A stretch of DNA of 64,000 nucleotides from Ruminococcus flavefaciens MA2007 (GCF_000621845.1 NZ_JHXF01000001.1:248001-312000); one strand, 5' to 3'. Shown: positions 8,784 through 18,917, counted from the stretch's first letter. Program-made: numbers and translations. The notes: generated from the letters alone by a model not told the origin.

Positions 8784-8828
8784 ATTTCATCAAACAAACA
8801 CATTAAAACCATACAGTTTGCAGATTTG

Positions 8829-8874
8829 GGAGCTATGATAGTAAAAAATCTCTGTCATTGCTCCCGAAAACGTA
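8829..8874 (+). other. Hairpin in the 5' region of the lipoprotein pair (or typA 3' end)
   Basis: GGGAGCTATGATAG pairs with CTGTCATTGCTCCC (12 of 14 positions). No strict T-run follows, so it may be a typA terminator of low quality or a leader structure. The function is not decided by sequence. Confidence 0.4.
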
Positions 8875-8946
8875 TTTTTCAGGGGATCAGGCAGGAGAAA
8901 TAGAACAGCAGTAAGCCTTTTTAAGTCAAAACGAGAGGAAAGTATC

Positions 8947-9759
8947 ATGGATAAGAAAAGAGTCATTGCACTTATTCTTGCCGCAGCAGGACTTCAGTGC
9001 CTTGCAGGCTGCGGAAAAAATAAAAAAGATGACAGTATGCCGCTTTATGCGGAAACTCCTGTTGAGACCACAACAGAGCCCCCTGTGGGCGGAGCTGATA
9101 TATCAGGCGATAAATACGACAGCGAAGCCTATCAGGCTAAGATAAACGAACACGTCAAGGCTGCGGAGCTCACAGACGCACCGCTGGTGCTTGGCAGCGT
9201 GGGCAAGGACATTATCGTACCCGATGAGGGCGCGGAGGATTCGGGACTTGGCACGTACCGCGTAAGTAGCAGCGGCATAAAGCTGTATTACGACGAGACC
9301 GTCTTCCCCGAGGAGCTCATGCTCACACTGGAAAAGTATTTCACTTCGTTCCCGTCGGCTGATTATGCAACATACAGCCGCTGTGTCTTCCCGAGCTACA
9401 TCACGGAAATGGAAAGCTTCCTTGAAAAGAACTACAATTATGACCTGAAGGCCTCTTTTTCAAAGCAGTGCTCGACACTGGCAGAGAAAATGAAGGGCGA
9501 CTACAGGATAACCCGTATAAAGCTGGAAGAGGCTCCCGTATATGAGGAAGGCAAGGATAATATTGAGAACTATTTCTCGTCCCTTGACGAGGTGTTTGAA
9601 AAGGACTATCTGAATCAGGTCAAGGAGGAAAGCGACGAGCTCATCGACGCCTGCTTCTATGTAATGGCTGAGGATCCCTACGGAAAAGAGCAGATGCTTG
9701 TTGCGGAATACGAGATAGTCTTTGCTGTCAAGGACGGCAAGTATTATACATTTGGCTGA
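8947..9759 (+). CDS. Lipoprotein of unknown function
   Basis: 270 aa. Signal sequence with lipobox CLAGC (Cys at about 22) and a short Thr/Pro-rich spacer (VETTTEPPVGG). The mature part has no domain I recognise. It contains several Tyr/Phe-rich stretches (KLYYDETVFPEELMLTLEKY, YFTSFPSADYATY) and ends with a strand-rich segment (YEIVFAVKDGKYYTFG) that resembles the end of the next lipoprotein (VAVYTIDGKPYIIF). The two genes are 13 nt apart and probably form one operon. The start has GAGAGGAAAG upstream. Confidence 0.75.
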   Translation: MDKKRVIALILAAAGLQCLAGCGKNKKDDSMPLYAETPVETTTEPPVGGADISGDKYDSEAYQAKINEHVKAAELTDAPLVLGSVGKDIIVPDEGAEDSGLGTYRVSSSGIKLYYDETVFPEELMLTLEKYFTSFPSADYATYSRCVFPSYITEMESFLEKNYNYDLKASFSKQCSTLAEKMKGDYRITRIKLEEAPVYEEGKDNIENYFSSLDEVFEKDYLNQVKEESDELIDACFYVMAEDPYGKEQMLVAEYEIVFAVKDGKYYTFG

Positions 9760-9772
9760 GGTGGCGCATAAA

Positions 9773-10426
9773 ATGAAAGGATATATCGGAAAAGCGGCAG
9801 CTTTTCTTGCGGCGGTGCTGGTAGCTGTTTCTGCGGCAGGCTGTGCCGATAAAAAAGAAGATGAACACGACCACGGACATAACATGGCAGGTATCAGTGC
9901 TGCTGACGGTGACTATTCGGAGTTTGCCGAGAAAGAGCTGAAGCCCGACAGTAATGACGTGCCAATATTTATAACCTTCCGCGGAAACCTTGCCGAAGAT
10001 GAAGAGGCTGCAAAGGTAGCTGAGTTTTACTATGCAATGTCGGAAAAGAGCGTCGAGTACCTTGAAAAAAGCGTACAGCCCGACGTGCTGAAAATGAAGC
10101 TCAACGGCTCAACATCAGCGGACTATCTTGATGTTCAGTATAATTTCATCAAGGACTCCATAACAGGCTGTGACTTCAAATTCACTGCTGTTACCATTGA
10201 TGAGGACGCGGCGAATGACGATACGATATATTACTATGATTCACTGCTTGCAAAGGCTGCTCCCGACTTGAAGCCCACTGCAAAAAAGGTGTTCAATGTA
10301 AACTGTCTTTATGACAAGGGCGACGGCGGACAGCTTTCTATCGCAGCAAGACTCAAAGAAAAGGGCATGAACGAATTGGAAGTTGCGGTCTATACTATAG
10401 ACGGCAAGCCATATATAATATTCTAA
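9773..10426 (+). CDS. Second lipoprotein of unknown function, His-rich after the lipobox
   Basis: 217 aa from the ATG at 9773, chosen because GAGGTGGC is 8 nt upstream and translation from it gives a proper signal peptide with lipobox SAAGC. An in-frame start at 9722 would add a non-signal extension overlapping the previous gene. Directly after the Cys is a charged stretch with EHDHGH, a possible metal-binding patch. The rest resembles the preceding lipoprotein only at its C-terminal strand. Function unknown. Confidence 0.72.
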   Translation: MKGYIGKAAAFLAAVLVAVSAAGCADKKEDEHDHGHNMAGISAADGDYSEFAEKELKPDSNDVPIFITFRGNLAEDEEAAKVAEFYYAMSEKSVEYLEKSVQPDVLKMKLNGSTSADYLDVQYNFIKDSITGCDFKFTAVTIDEDAANDDTIYYYDSLLAKAAPDLKPTAKKVFNVNCLYDKGDGGQLSIAARLKEKGMNELEVAVYTIDGKPYIIF

Positions 10427-10433
10427 AGCAAAA

Positions 10434-10456
10434 GGACGGCATTGCCGTCCTTTTTT
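10434..10456 (+). terminator. Rho-independent terminator of the lipoprotein pair
   Basis: Stem GGACGGC-ATT-GCCGTCC followed by TTTTTT. Confidence 0.9.
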
Positions 10457-10480
10457 AGTGATTAGTAAGTAGAGATATCC
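10455..10480. repeat. TTAGTGATTAGT direct-repeat seed
   Basis: Starts at the end of the terminator T-run and leads into the composite repeat block. Same family as 31474, 38134, 38908 and 41767. Confidence 0.65.
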
Positions 10481-10542
10481 ACTATGAATTTACTGGCTGA
10501 GAGTATGAACGGGATTCCTAAGGGACGTGTTCCTTAGGCGGA

Positions 10543-10585
10543 GTGACTCCCCATAAAATGGGGAGATGTCCGTAGGACAGAGGGG
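10543..10585 (+). repeat. Double-hairpin unit, copy 1
   Basis: Frame GTGACTCCC..GGGAGATGTC..GACAGAGGGG. Stem 1 is CTCCCCAT-AAA-ATGGGGAG (10547-10565); stem 2 is TGTCC-GTA-GGACA (10567-10579). Confidence 0.85.
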
Positions 10586-10735
10586 ACGTACCGGTAAGGT
10601 CAGAGGCAGCGCCTCTGGTGGGGTGTGGGGCAAAGCCACGCAGTTACGAAGCGCACCGCAAGGGTGAATCCCGAAAACAATCCAGTGAATTGTTTTCGGG
10701 AGAGGGACGCCCTGCAAGAGAGGGCGTCCCTTATC

Positions 10736-10759
10736 GGGCGGATATTATCCGCCCCTACA
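10736..10759. repeat. TGTAGGGG-family palindrome, half unit
   Basis: GGGCGGAT-AT-TATCCGCCC followed by CTACA. The left TGTA end is missing. The core is shared with 38186 and 61871. Confidence 0.8.
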
Positions 10760-10771
10760 GACCATTATATC

Positions 10772-10798
10772 GGGACGCCGAGGGCGGCGTCCCCTACA
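10772..10798. repeat. TGTAGGGG-family palindrome, GGGACGCCG core
   Basis: GGGACGCCG-AGGG-CGGCGTCCC followed by CTACA; the sequence is identical at 43851-43877. Confidence 0.8.
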
Positions 10799-10804
10799 AA
10801 AAAA

Positions 10805-10822
10805 GGCGGACTTTCGTCCGCC
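10805..10822 (-). terminator. Bidirectional terminator at the guaB 3' end
   Basis: Stem GGCGGAC/GTCCGCC with seven A before it and six T after it. It works on the minus strand for guaB, whose stop is at 10828-10830. Confidence 0.85.
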
Positions 10823-10827
10823 TTTTT

Positions 10828-12327
<1,500 letters not shown>

Positions 12328-12336
12328 TTAACTTTA

Positions 12337-12365
12337 ATGATACTATTTTTTGCGGCTCATGTCAA
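12337..12365 (-). promoter_or_regulatory. Promoter of guaB
   Basis: On the minus strand TTGACA (12365-12360), 17 bp, TATCAT (12342-12337). Confidence 0.8.
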
Positions 12366-12401
12366 TAGTTTCAGTGGCTTGCTGTGCATAGAATTTTGTT
12401 T

Positions 12402-12431
12402 TCAAAAAAGGTCGCTTTTTGGCGAAAAAGC
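12402..12431 (-). terminator. Probable terminator of the fabD-aro-LRR operon
   Basis: On the minus strand GCTTTTTCGCCAAAAAGC is followed by GACCTTTTTTG, about 45 nt after the LRR gene stop. The stem is AT-rich and of moderate strength. Confidence 0.55.
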
Positions 12432-12472
12432 AGTTTGTTATATTAAAGTAATTCAGTGTTAAAGCGGCATTA

Positions 12473-13762
12473 TCAGTGCTTTAATGCGTTTTCCGCGTAT
12501 TTTGTAAGAATGAGCGAAGCGTCCACTGCATTGACAGCTGTGTTGTTGTCGTAATCGGCGGCGATGACCTGTTCAACATTGAAAGACGACGGCTTGTCGG
12601 TGGAGGTAAGTGCGTACTCAGACAGTACCGTAGAGGCGTCAACTGCGTCGATAACGCCGTCGCCTGTGACGTCGCCCTTCTGAAGCACTCTCGTGCCGAA
12701 GATGATACCGTTTTCAGAGGCATACTTTTCCGCGGCAGAGCCCTTTTCGCCCTTGATGACGAAGCCCGAGATGTTCTCGGAGGAGGACTGTCTTGTGTCG
12801 TATCTTCTGCCTATAGCGTCTTCATTTATTGTGGTCACGGTTTTGGGGATATATATGCCGCTGAGAGAAGCACAGCTGAAAAAAGCATCACAGTCGATAG
12901 ATTCGACGCTGTCGGGGATAATGATGTTATTGAGCGATGTACATGAGTAGAAGCAGCTGTCTGGAATAGCTTTCAGAGAAGAGCCGAGGCGCACCTTTGA
13001 AAGTGAGTTGCAGCTCATAAAACAGCTATCGCCGAGAGACTTTACCGAATCGGGGAGCTCCACTGATTTAAGGGAAAGGCAGCCCGAAAAGGCGGCGTCG
13101 TTTATTGATGTGACGGTATCGGGAATGGATACGGAGGCCATATCCTCTCTCTCAAAAAAAGCGCCTTCGCCGATAGTTTTTATCTTATCAGGCACAGCAG
13201 CACTGCTACCGCCTGCATATTTTACGAGGGTATCGCCGTTCTTGCTGCACAGGCAGGAGTTCACCGAAGAATAGCTCTGATTATCCTTGCTGACGGTGAA
13301 CGAGCTGAGCTTTGGGCAGGCAGAAAAAGCGTATTCGCTGATATTTGCAGCTCCTTTGCCGATAGTTACGCTTGTCAGTTCGGGGCAGGCGGAGAATGAA
13401 AGACTGTCTATCTCAGAAGCACCGTTGCCGATAGTTACGCTGACCAGATCGGGACAATCGAAGAAAGCCCGATTGCCTATTTTTTCCACACTGTCGGGAA
13501 TAACGCAGGTCTTGAGACCTTCACAGTGAAAAAACGTATTCTCGCGGATACAGGTAACAGGCAGCCCGTCGATCTTTTCGGGAATGACAAGGTCGCCGTT
13601 ACGGAAATCTTTCCCTATGCCGTCAATGCTTATGTGGTCTTTTTCTACCTTGTATACTACACAGCTTGCGCCGGCAGGAGTTTCAGCGGCATATGAGGGC
13701 GTTTTCGGAGCTGCTGCAAAGAGCACTGCGGCAGCAGCGGCAAAGGATATCAGCCTTTTCAT
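12473..13762 (-). CDS. Secreted leucine-rich-repeat (BspA/LRR_5 type) protein with C-terminal dockerin
   Basis: 429 aa. Signal peptide ending near SYAAE, then about ten LRR_5 repeats (pattern IPDSVxxIGxxAFxxCxxLxxVxIxxxV, about 55-345). The C-terminal type I dockerin (about 360-425) has both calcium-binding segments, GDVTGDGVIDAVDAS and ADYDNNTAVNAVDAS, each followed by an amphipathic helix. The DAVDAS form is common in R. flavefaciens. By family it should bind a cohesin. The LRR part is a likely adhesion or protein-interaction surface, not a catalytic one. It sits 1 nt after the amidohydrolase gene and therefore at the end of a shikimate/fatty-acid operon, an odd setting for a cell-surface protein. 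Confidence 0.9.
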   Translation of the reverse strand: MKRLISFAAAAAVLFAAAPKTPSYAAETPAGASCVVYKVEKDHISIDGIGKDFRNGDLVIPEKIDGLPVTCIRENTFFHCEGLKTCVIPDSVEKIGNRAFFDCPDLVSVTIGNGASEIDSLSFSACPELTSVTIGKGAANISEYAFSACPKLSSFTVSKDNQSYSSVNSCLCSKNGDTLVKYAGGSSAAVPDKIKTIGEGAFFEREDMASVSIPDTVTSINDAAFSGCLSLKSVELPDSVKSLGDSCFMSCNSLSKVRLGSSLKAIPDSCFYSCTSLNNIIIPDSVESIDCDAFFSCASLSGIYIPKTVTTINEDAIGRRYDTRQSSSENISGFVIKGEKGSAAEKYASENGIIFGTRVLQKGDVTGDGVIDAVDASTVLSEYALTSTDKPSSFNVEQVIAADYDNNTAVNAVDASLILTKYAENALKH

Positions 13763-13763
13763 T

Positions 13764-14933
13764 TTATACCTCCCTGCGGCATACTTCGCCGCTTACCATA
13801 ACGAGTACGGGCTCGGACATCAGGTCGAGGGGGTTATCGCCCTTTCTGTAGAGCTGTATATCCGCGTCCTTTCCCACGCTGAGAGAGCCTGTGGTATCGT
13901 CGATGCCCAGTATCTCAGCAGGGGCTATAGTGAGAGTTTTCAGTGCCTCGTCAAAGTCAAGTCCGCCCTTTACCGCAGCCTGTGCGGAGAGGGGGAGATA
14001 CTGTATGGGGATAACCGTATGGTCTGTGCAGATAGCTATTTTTACGCCGTTTTCATGGAGTACAGAGGCGTTTTTCAGTTCAAGTCCGCGCATTTCGGGC
14101 TTGCAGCGGTCACAGATAACGGGACCGCATATGACGGGTATCTTCTCCTCGGCAATGATGTCGGCTATCTTGTGTCCCTCAGTGCCGTGTATGATGACCG
14201 CGTCAAGGCTGAATTCCTTTGCAATGCGCATAGCCGTGCAGATATCATCTGCGCGGTGGCAGTGGAAGAAAGCCTTCATCTTGTGGTCGAGCAGGGGCAT
14301 GAGAGCCTCGCATTTTATGTCATATTCGGGGGGATCGTAGTTCTCGCTGTCGGAGTAGTAGCTGTCCATATCATGGGCATAGCGGCGAGCCTTGTAGAGT
14401 CCCTCGCGGATAAGAGCGGTTATCGCCATACGTGTTACGGGAGTTTCCTCGCGTCCGTTGTAGACGTTTTTGGGATTCTCGCCGAGAGCGAATTTTATTC
14501 CGCAGTTCCTTATGAGCATATCGTCAATGCGCCTGCCGTATGTTTTTATAGCGGCTATCTCTCCGCCGCAGGCATTGGCGCTTCCGGGGCTTGAAGCCGC
14601 CGCGGTTATGCCGCGCATACGGGCTTCCTCGAAGCAGCGGTCAAAGGGGTTGATACCGTCGATAGCTCTCATCTGGGGAGTAAATGGATCGGTGGATTCG
14701 TTGCAGTCGTCCCCCTCGAAGTCCAGACCGTCCTCGATAATGCCGAGGTGGTTGTGGGCGTCGATAAATCCTGGCAGAAGCATACCGCCCTGTGCGTCTA
14801 TGGCGTCCTTGTCGTCATAGGGGAGGTATCCGCTGCCGATATTGCGTATTTTTCCGTTCTGGATATCTATCCAGCCGTCCTTTACCACACCAAGAGAGCC
14901 CATGGTGTGAATTTCAGCATTATAGATAAGCAT
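13764..14933 (-). CDS. Amidohydrolase-superfamily metal-dependent hydrolase
   Basis: 389 aa. Composite domain start (LIYNAEIHTMGSL), metal motif DAHNHLG near residue 60, later ligands in FHCHRADD, IIHGTEGHK and the Asp in CTDHTVIP, and the closing strand GKDADIQLYRKGDNPLD. The architecture is like the imidazolonepropionase/dihydroorotase branch. The substrate cannot be assigned from sequence. It lies 6 nt after aroK and 1 nt before the LRR-dockerin gene on the same strand, so it is probably translated from the same mRNA. Confidence 0.85.
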   Translation of the reverse strand: MLIYNAEIHTMGSLGVVKDGWIDIQNGKIRNIGSGYLPYDDKDAIDAQGGMLLPGFIDAHNHLGIIEDGLDFEGDDCNESTDPFTPQMRAIDGINPFDRCFEEARMRGITAAASSPGSANACGGEIAAIKTYGRRIDDMLIRNCGIKFALGENPKNVYNGREETPVTRMAITALIREGLYKARRYAHDMDSYYSDSENYDPPEYDIKCEALMPLLDHKMKAFFHCHRADDICTAMRIAKEFSLDAVIIHGTEGHKIADIIAEEKIPVICGPVICDRCKPEMRGLELKNASVLHENGVKIAICTDHTVIPIQYLPLSAQAAVKGGLDFDEALKTLTIAPAEILGIDDTTGSLSVGKDADIQLYRKGDNPLDLMSEPVLVMVSGEVCRREV

Positions 14934-14939
14934 AGCCGC

Positions 14940-15437
14940 TCACTTTCTCAGTATCCCGGCAATTTTCTCCGCATTTTCAACGGGACTGCCGTTACATTCA
15001 AGTCTTATGGTCGAGTGTGCCAGATAAACGTCCCTGCGGGAGTTGTAGAGAGCTTCAAGCTCCTCCTTTGTGGACTTCACCACGATAGGACGGTTTGTAT
15101 CGTCTTTTATGCGCTCGTAGCAGGTCTCAAAGGGCACGTCGAGGAATATGACAGCCGCGCCTGCGTCCTTTGCCGCCTTTGCCGTATCAGGATTAAGCAT
15201 AGCGCCGCCGCCGCAGGCAGCAACAGTAGTCTTGCCGCAGAGGGACTTGACTATCTCAGCCTCGGTCTGACGGAAGAAGGGCTCGCCCTTTTTCTCGAAT
15301 ATCTCGGGAATGGTCATTTCCAGAGTGCGGACGATGAGGTCGTCCGTGTCGCAGAAGCCGCAGCCGAGCTTTTTAGCCGCAAGCTTGCCTATAGTAGATT
15401 TTCCGCAGCCCATAAAGCCGCATAAAAATACAGTCAT
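14940..15437 (-). CDS. aroK: Shikimate kinase
   Basis: 165 aa, usual length. P-loop GFMGCGKST (about 7-15), the shikimate-binding Asp in FCDTDDLI, Arg in PFFRQTEAEI, the CGGGAML loop and the lid segment NRPIV. It phosphorylates shikimate for chorismate synthesis. It is transcribed after aroE and a GNAT gene, so two shikimate-pathway steps lie in one transcript. Confidence 0.96.
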   Translation of the reverse strand: MTVFLCGFMGCGKSTIGKLAAKKLGCGFCDTDDLIVRTLEMTIPEIFEKKGEPFFRQTEAEIVKSLCGKTTVAACGGGAMLNPDTAKAAKDAGAAVIFLDVPFETCYERIKDDTNRPIVVKSTKEELEALYNSRRDVYLAHSTIRLECNGSPVENAEKIAGILRK

Positions 15438-15447
15438 AGTATTCTCC

Positions 15448-15903
15448 TTATTCTTGCTTGTTGCGCGCCAGCTTTACCAGCGGCACCCATTCGTCCTCTA
15501 TCATCTTCTCGCCTGTGAGCTGAAAGCCGTGACGCTCATAAAAGGCTATGCCTCGGGAGTTGTACTCCAGCGCCCAGAGGTTGTCCGCGCCGAAGCTCTC
15601 CATTGCAAATTGCAGGAGCTCCGCGCCTATGCCGCCGCTCTGGAACTGCGGCTCCACATAGAGCTTTACCACCTCGGTGCCGTTTAAACGGATAATGCCC
15701 TTTATTACGCCGTTATCCTCGTAAACATATGTATTCAGCAGTTCCTCCGAGCCCTCGGAGTATTCTGCCGCCATATCCACAACGTTGAGCTCCGAAAAAT
15801 AGAACTCGTCATTGCGGAAGAAGGGGTAGAAGTTCATGCGGTAATTGGTTATGATTATCTCGGCGATACGGGAGGCGTCCTGTGGTTTTGCAGGTCTTAT
15901 CAT
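15448..15903 (-). CDS. GNAT-family N-acetyltransferase
   Basis: 151 aa. The acetyl-CoA site VEPQFQSGGIGAELL (motif A) and the motif B tail ALEYNSRGIAFYERHGFQLTGE are clear. The substrate is unknown. It lies 1 nt after the aroE stop and 10 nt before aroK. It resembles uncharacterised YjaB/YncA-type acetyltransferases more than RimI. Confidence 0.85.
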   Translation of the reverse strand: MIRPAKPQDASRIAEIIITNYRMNFYPFFRNDEFYFSELNVVDMAAEYSEGSEELLNTYVYEDNGVIKGIIRLNGTEVVKLYVEPQFQSGGIGAELLQFAMESFGADNLWALEYNSRGIAFYERHGFQLTGEKMIEDEWVPLVKLARNKQE

Positions 15904-15904
15904 G

Positions 15905-16741
15905 CTACTTGTTCATGCTGTCAACAGCGTTCTCGACGTCGGTGATTATCTTTGCGATATCCTCGGTTCTGAAGCTGCCGCCGTACCATATCTCGTGAGC
16001 CTTTACAGCCTGATATACCAGCATTGAAGCTCCGCCTACGGCTGTCTTGCCGAGAGCACGGGCTTTCTTCATGAGGAGAGTCTCCTTGGGATTGTAGATA
16101 ACGTCGAATACGCTGCCGCTGTTTTCGATTATGGTATCGCTTACTGCGCAGGCGTCGACCTTGGGGTACATACCTACGGGAGTAGCGTTTATAAGCAGGT
16201 CATAGCTGCCGTCAAGAGTGGATATATCGGCAATTCTCACAGAAGCGCCGCTGCACTTTGCCAGTATCTCAGCCATGAGTATCTGAGCGTTCTTGACGTC
16301 CTGAGGGATAACTGCGAGAGTTATGGTGCCGCCGTGACGTGCGACCTCTATAGCTATCATTCTGCCGACGCCGCCGCAGCCTAAAATAGCCACATTGCCG
16401 CCGATAGGGAGCTGCTCTGCGGAACGGAGGAAACCGTCGCAGTCGGTGTTGTAGCCGATGAGCTTTCCATTGTCGTTGTTGATGCAGTTTACGGAGTTAT
16501 AGCGCTGAGCGCTTTCGCCGAGCTCGTCCACAAGGGCGATAACAGCCTGCTTGTGGGGGATAGTGACGTTGAGACCGCGGAGAGCTTCGAGAGTGCCGCG
16601 GCTGTTTGCCATATCCTCGGGGGCTATGTCGATAAGCTCATATGATGTATCTGCAAGTCCGCTGAGAGCGAACAGCTTTTCGTGGATAAGAGGGGACATT
16701 GAGTGTCCCAGCGGGTGTCCTATAAGCGCAAATTTATTCAT
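15905..16741 (-). CDS. aroE: Shikimate 5-dehydrogenase
   Basis: 278 aa. N-terminal shikimate-binding SxS motif HSMSP and NVTIPHK with the catalytic Lys, the NADP-binding glycine loop LGCGGVGRM, and the C-terminal GGASMLVYQA. It reduces 3-dehydroshikimate. The start overlaps the fabD stop by 4 nt (ATGA), so translation is coupled to fabD. Confidence 0.96.
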   Translation of the reverse strand: MNKFALIGHPLGHSMSPLIHEKLFALSGLADTSYELIDIAPEDMANSRGTLEALRGLNVTIPHKQAVIALVDELGESAQRYNSVNCINNDNGKLIGYNTDCDGFLRSAEQLPIGGNVAILGCGGVGRMIAIEVARHGGTITLAVIPQDVKNAQILMAEILAKCSGASVRIADISTLDGSYDLLINATPVGMYPKVDACAVSDTIIENSGSVFDVIYNPKETLLMKKARALGKTAVGGASMLVYQAVKAHEIWYGGSFRTEDIAKIITDVENAVDSMNK

Positions 16742-17646
16742 GATAATGCTCCTTCAAGTGTTTCCATATCTTCAACATTCACTGCTGTCACGTCCTTGAG
16801 AGTCTTCTTTACCAGACCTGTGAGAGTTCTTCCGGGACCGAATTCAACGAACTTGTCGGCGCCTGCTTCCTGCATAGCTGCCAGCTCGGAAGTAAAGCGT
16901 ACAGGTGATACGATGTGCTTTGCAAGCATGGAAGCCATATCGGAGAAGTCTGTGAGCTCGCCGCCTGTGAGGTTTGAATAATACTTCACATTTGGAGTCT
17001 TGAATTCGATAGTCTTGGCTGTTTCGTAGAATTTATCGGCAGCAGGCTGCATGAGCTTTGAATGGAAAGCGCCTGCAACATTGAGTGGGATAACTCTTGC
17101 CTTCATGCCTGCGAAAATATCGCTTACCTCGGCGATTCCCTCGGGAGTGCCTGCGATAACTGTCTGAACAGGTGAGTTGTAGTTTACGGCTGTGACATAT
17201 TCCTTAGCCTCGCCGCATACTCTCTCAACTTCCTCGGGAGCTATCTTCATGATAGCAGCCATAGAGCCCTTTGCAGAGGAAGTAGCCTCCTCCATAGCGG
17301 CAGCTCTTGCCTTGATAAGGCGGAAAGCGTCCTCAAGGCTTATCATGCCCGAAGCGTACATTGCAGCGTATTCACCGAGTGAGTGACCTGCAACGCCGTC
17401 GAATGTGAAGCCCTTTGCCTGAGCAGCTTTAAGGCATACGATAGATGTAGCCATGATAGCAGGCTGAGAGTTGATAGTTCTCGATAATTCGTCGAGAGGA
17501 GCGTTGAAGCATATCTCCTTCAGGTCAGTGCCCAGTATCTCCGAGCCTGTCTCGTATACCGAGAGGAGTTCGGGCATTGCTTCTGCTATGTCCCTGCCCA
17601 TTCCCTCGTACTGTGAGCCCTGTCCTGAAAATAGTGAAATTGTCAT
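16738..17646 (-). CDS. fabD: Malonyl-CoA:ACP transacylase
   Basis: 302 aa. GQGSQYEGMG start, the nucleophile motif AGHSLGEYAA with the catalytic Ser, the Arg of the malonyl site in LIKARAAAM, and the catalytic His in GAFHSKLM. It loads malonate onto ACP. It is divergent from the fabH operon rather than inside it, and it heads a transcript that continues into aroE. GAAAGGAAG is upstream of the ATG. Confidence 0.97.
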   Translation of the reverse strand: MTISLFSGQGSQYEGMGRDIAEAMPELLSVYETGSEILGTDLKEICFNAPLDELSRTINSQPAIMATSIVCLKAAQAKGFTFDGVAGHSLGEYAAMYASGMISLEDAFRLIKARAAAMEEATSSAKGSMAAIMKIAPEEVERVCGEAKEYVTAVNYNSPVQTVIAGTPEGIAEVSDIFAGMKARVIPLNVAGAFHSKLMQPAADKFYETAKTIEFKTPNVKYYSNLTGGELTDFSDMASMLAKHIVSPVRFTSELAAMQEAGADKFVEFGPGRTLTGLVKKTLKDVTAVNVEDMETLEGALS

Positions 17647-17770
17647 AATATTAAACTTCCTTTCTGTGTGTTCTTCACAAATGTGTAGTGAAAATTCACT
17701 TATGTATTATTGTAAATTTGTGAGAAATGCCGATATTTTGTTTTAAGTTTGTCAAAGTGCTGAAATATCG

Positions 17771-17799
17771 TTGCAAAAACCCTCAAAATGATTTACAAT
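17771..17799 (+). promoter_or_regulatory. Probable promoter of the fab/acc operon
   Basis: TTGCAA (17771-17776), 17 bp, TACAAT (17794-17799), about 130 nt before fabH. I see no FapR-like (TTAGTAC..) operator and no clear FabT site in the 284-bp divergent gap. A short TTTGTCAAA palindrome at about 17750 is the only candidate. Confidence 0.6.
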
Positions 17800-17930
17800 A
17801 TATTATGTGTGGTATTCTGTCTGCTCATAGAAATCCCCTGCAAACGGGATACCGACATTACTACTATAACATAAATTTTTGGTTTTTACAACCATGTTTT
17901 ATAATTTTGTTGATTCTAAGGAGCTTTTTA

Positions 17931-18917
17931 ATGGGTATAAGCATTTTGGGAATGGGCAGCTATGTGCCCGACCAGATAATGACAAACGACGATTTTACCC
18001 GTTTTGTTGAAACTGATGACGAGTGGATACGCACAAGAACAGGTATATCTTCGCGCCATATGGCAGGCTGGGAGCCCACATGGTACATGGGAAAGCAGGC
18101 TTCGCTGAGGGCTATAGAGGCATCGGGCATAAAGCCCGAGGATATCGGGCTCGTTATCTCATGTACGGCTACGTCCGATTTTCTCACGCCGAGCATGGCA
18201 AGCGTTATCCAGCATGAGGTAGGCGCTGTCAATGCGGCGGCATTTGATATGAACGCAGCCTGTTCAGGCTTCGTTTATGCTGCGGACGTTGCAAGGCGCT
18301 TTCTTGAGACCGATGATTCGCTGAAATACGTTCTTGTTGTAGCCAACGAAGCACTGACCAGATTCCTTGATTTCACCGACAGGTCGTCATGTATACTCTT
18401 CGGCGACGGAGCTGCCGCAGTCATACTGGAAAAGAGCGGCAAGCTCTATTCCTCGGCGCTCTGTTCGGACGGCAGCGGAGCTTCACTGCTCTGCGCAAGG
18501 TCGCTGAAAGTAGCTCCCGAGGTAGCTGTTGAGAGCGATTTCGAGGATCCCTTCCCCGATGTGCCGCTCCACAAGCTCCAGCAGAACGGAAAAGAGGTAT
18601 ACAAGTTCGCAGTATCGGCTCTGCCTAAGTCATTTGAGCTTGCAGCAGAGAAGATAGGCGTCACCAAGGACGATATCGACTGGTTCGTACCTCATCAGGC
18701 GAATATACGCATAATCGAGACCGCAGCCAAGAAGCTGGGCGCACCTATGGAGAAGTTCATCGTGACTCTCGACCATTACGGAAATACTTCCAGCGCTTCA
18801 ATACCTCTTGCACTGTGCGAGGGCATAGAAAAGGGACTTATCAAGCGCGGACAGAAGATAGCTCTCATAGGCTTCGGAGCAGGTCTTACCTACGGCGGAA
18901 TAATTTTTGAGTATTAA
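17931..18917 (+). CDS. fabH: 3-oxoacyl-ACP synthase III
   Basis: 328 aa from the ATG at 17931, with AAGGAG 7 nt upstream. The frame is open back to 17727, but that part is AT-rich promoter DNA. The catalytic triad is visible: Cys in NAACSGFVYA, His in PHQANIR and Asn in YGNTSSASIP. It condenses acetyl- or branched acyl-CoA with malonyl-ACP to start fatty-acid synthesis. First gene of the operon. An intergenic palindrome block of about 75 bp separates it from fabK. Confidence 0.97.
   Translation: MGISILGMGSYVPDQIMTNDDFTRFVETDDEWIRTRTGISSRHMAGWEPTWYMGKQASLRAIEASGIKPEDIGLVISCTATSDFLTPSMASVIQHEVGAVNAAAFDMNAACSGFVYAADVARRFLETDDSLKYVLVVANEALTRFLDFTDRSSCILFGDGAAAVILEKSGKLYSSALCSDGSGASLLCARSLKVAPEVAVESDFEDPFPDVPLHKLQQNGKEVYKFAVSALPKSFELAAEKIGVTKDDIDWFVPHQANIRIIETAAKKLGAPMEKFIVTLDHYGNTSSASIPLALCEGIEKGLIKRGQKIALIGFGAGLTYGGIIFEY

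Larger units (their letters stand above)
10510..10798. repeat. Composite structured repeat block, copy A
   Basis: A chain of hairpins: CCTAAGG/CCTTAGG (10517-10538), the double-hairpin unit (10543-10585), CAGAGGC-AGC-GCCTCTG (10601-10617), CCCGAAAACAAT/ATTGTTTTCGGG (about 10670-10700), GGGACGCCCT/AGGGCGTCCC (10704-10730), then TGTAGGGG-type palindromes at 10736-10759 and 10772-10798. The first 110 bp are nearly identical to 43476-43590. No credible protein is encoded. It fills the 400-bp gap between the lipoproteins and guaB. Confidence 0.85.

Noticed and set aside
17647..17930. FapR or FabT operator in the fabD/fabH gap
   Set aside because: No TTAGTAC-type or TTTGA..TCAAA palindrome of convincing quality. 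A TTTGTCAAA at about 17750 is too short to claim.
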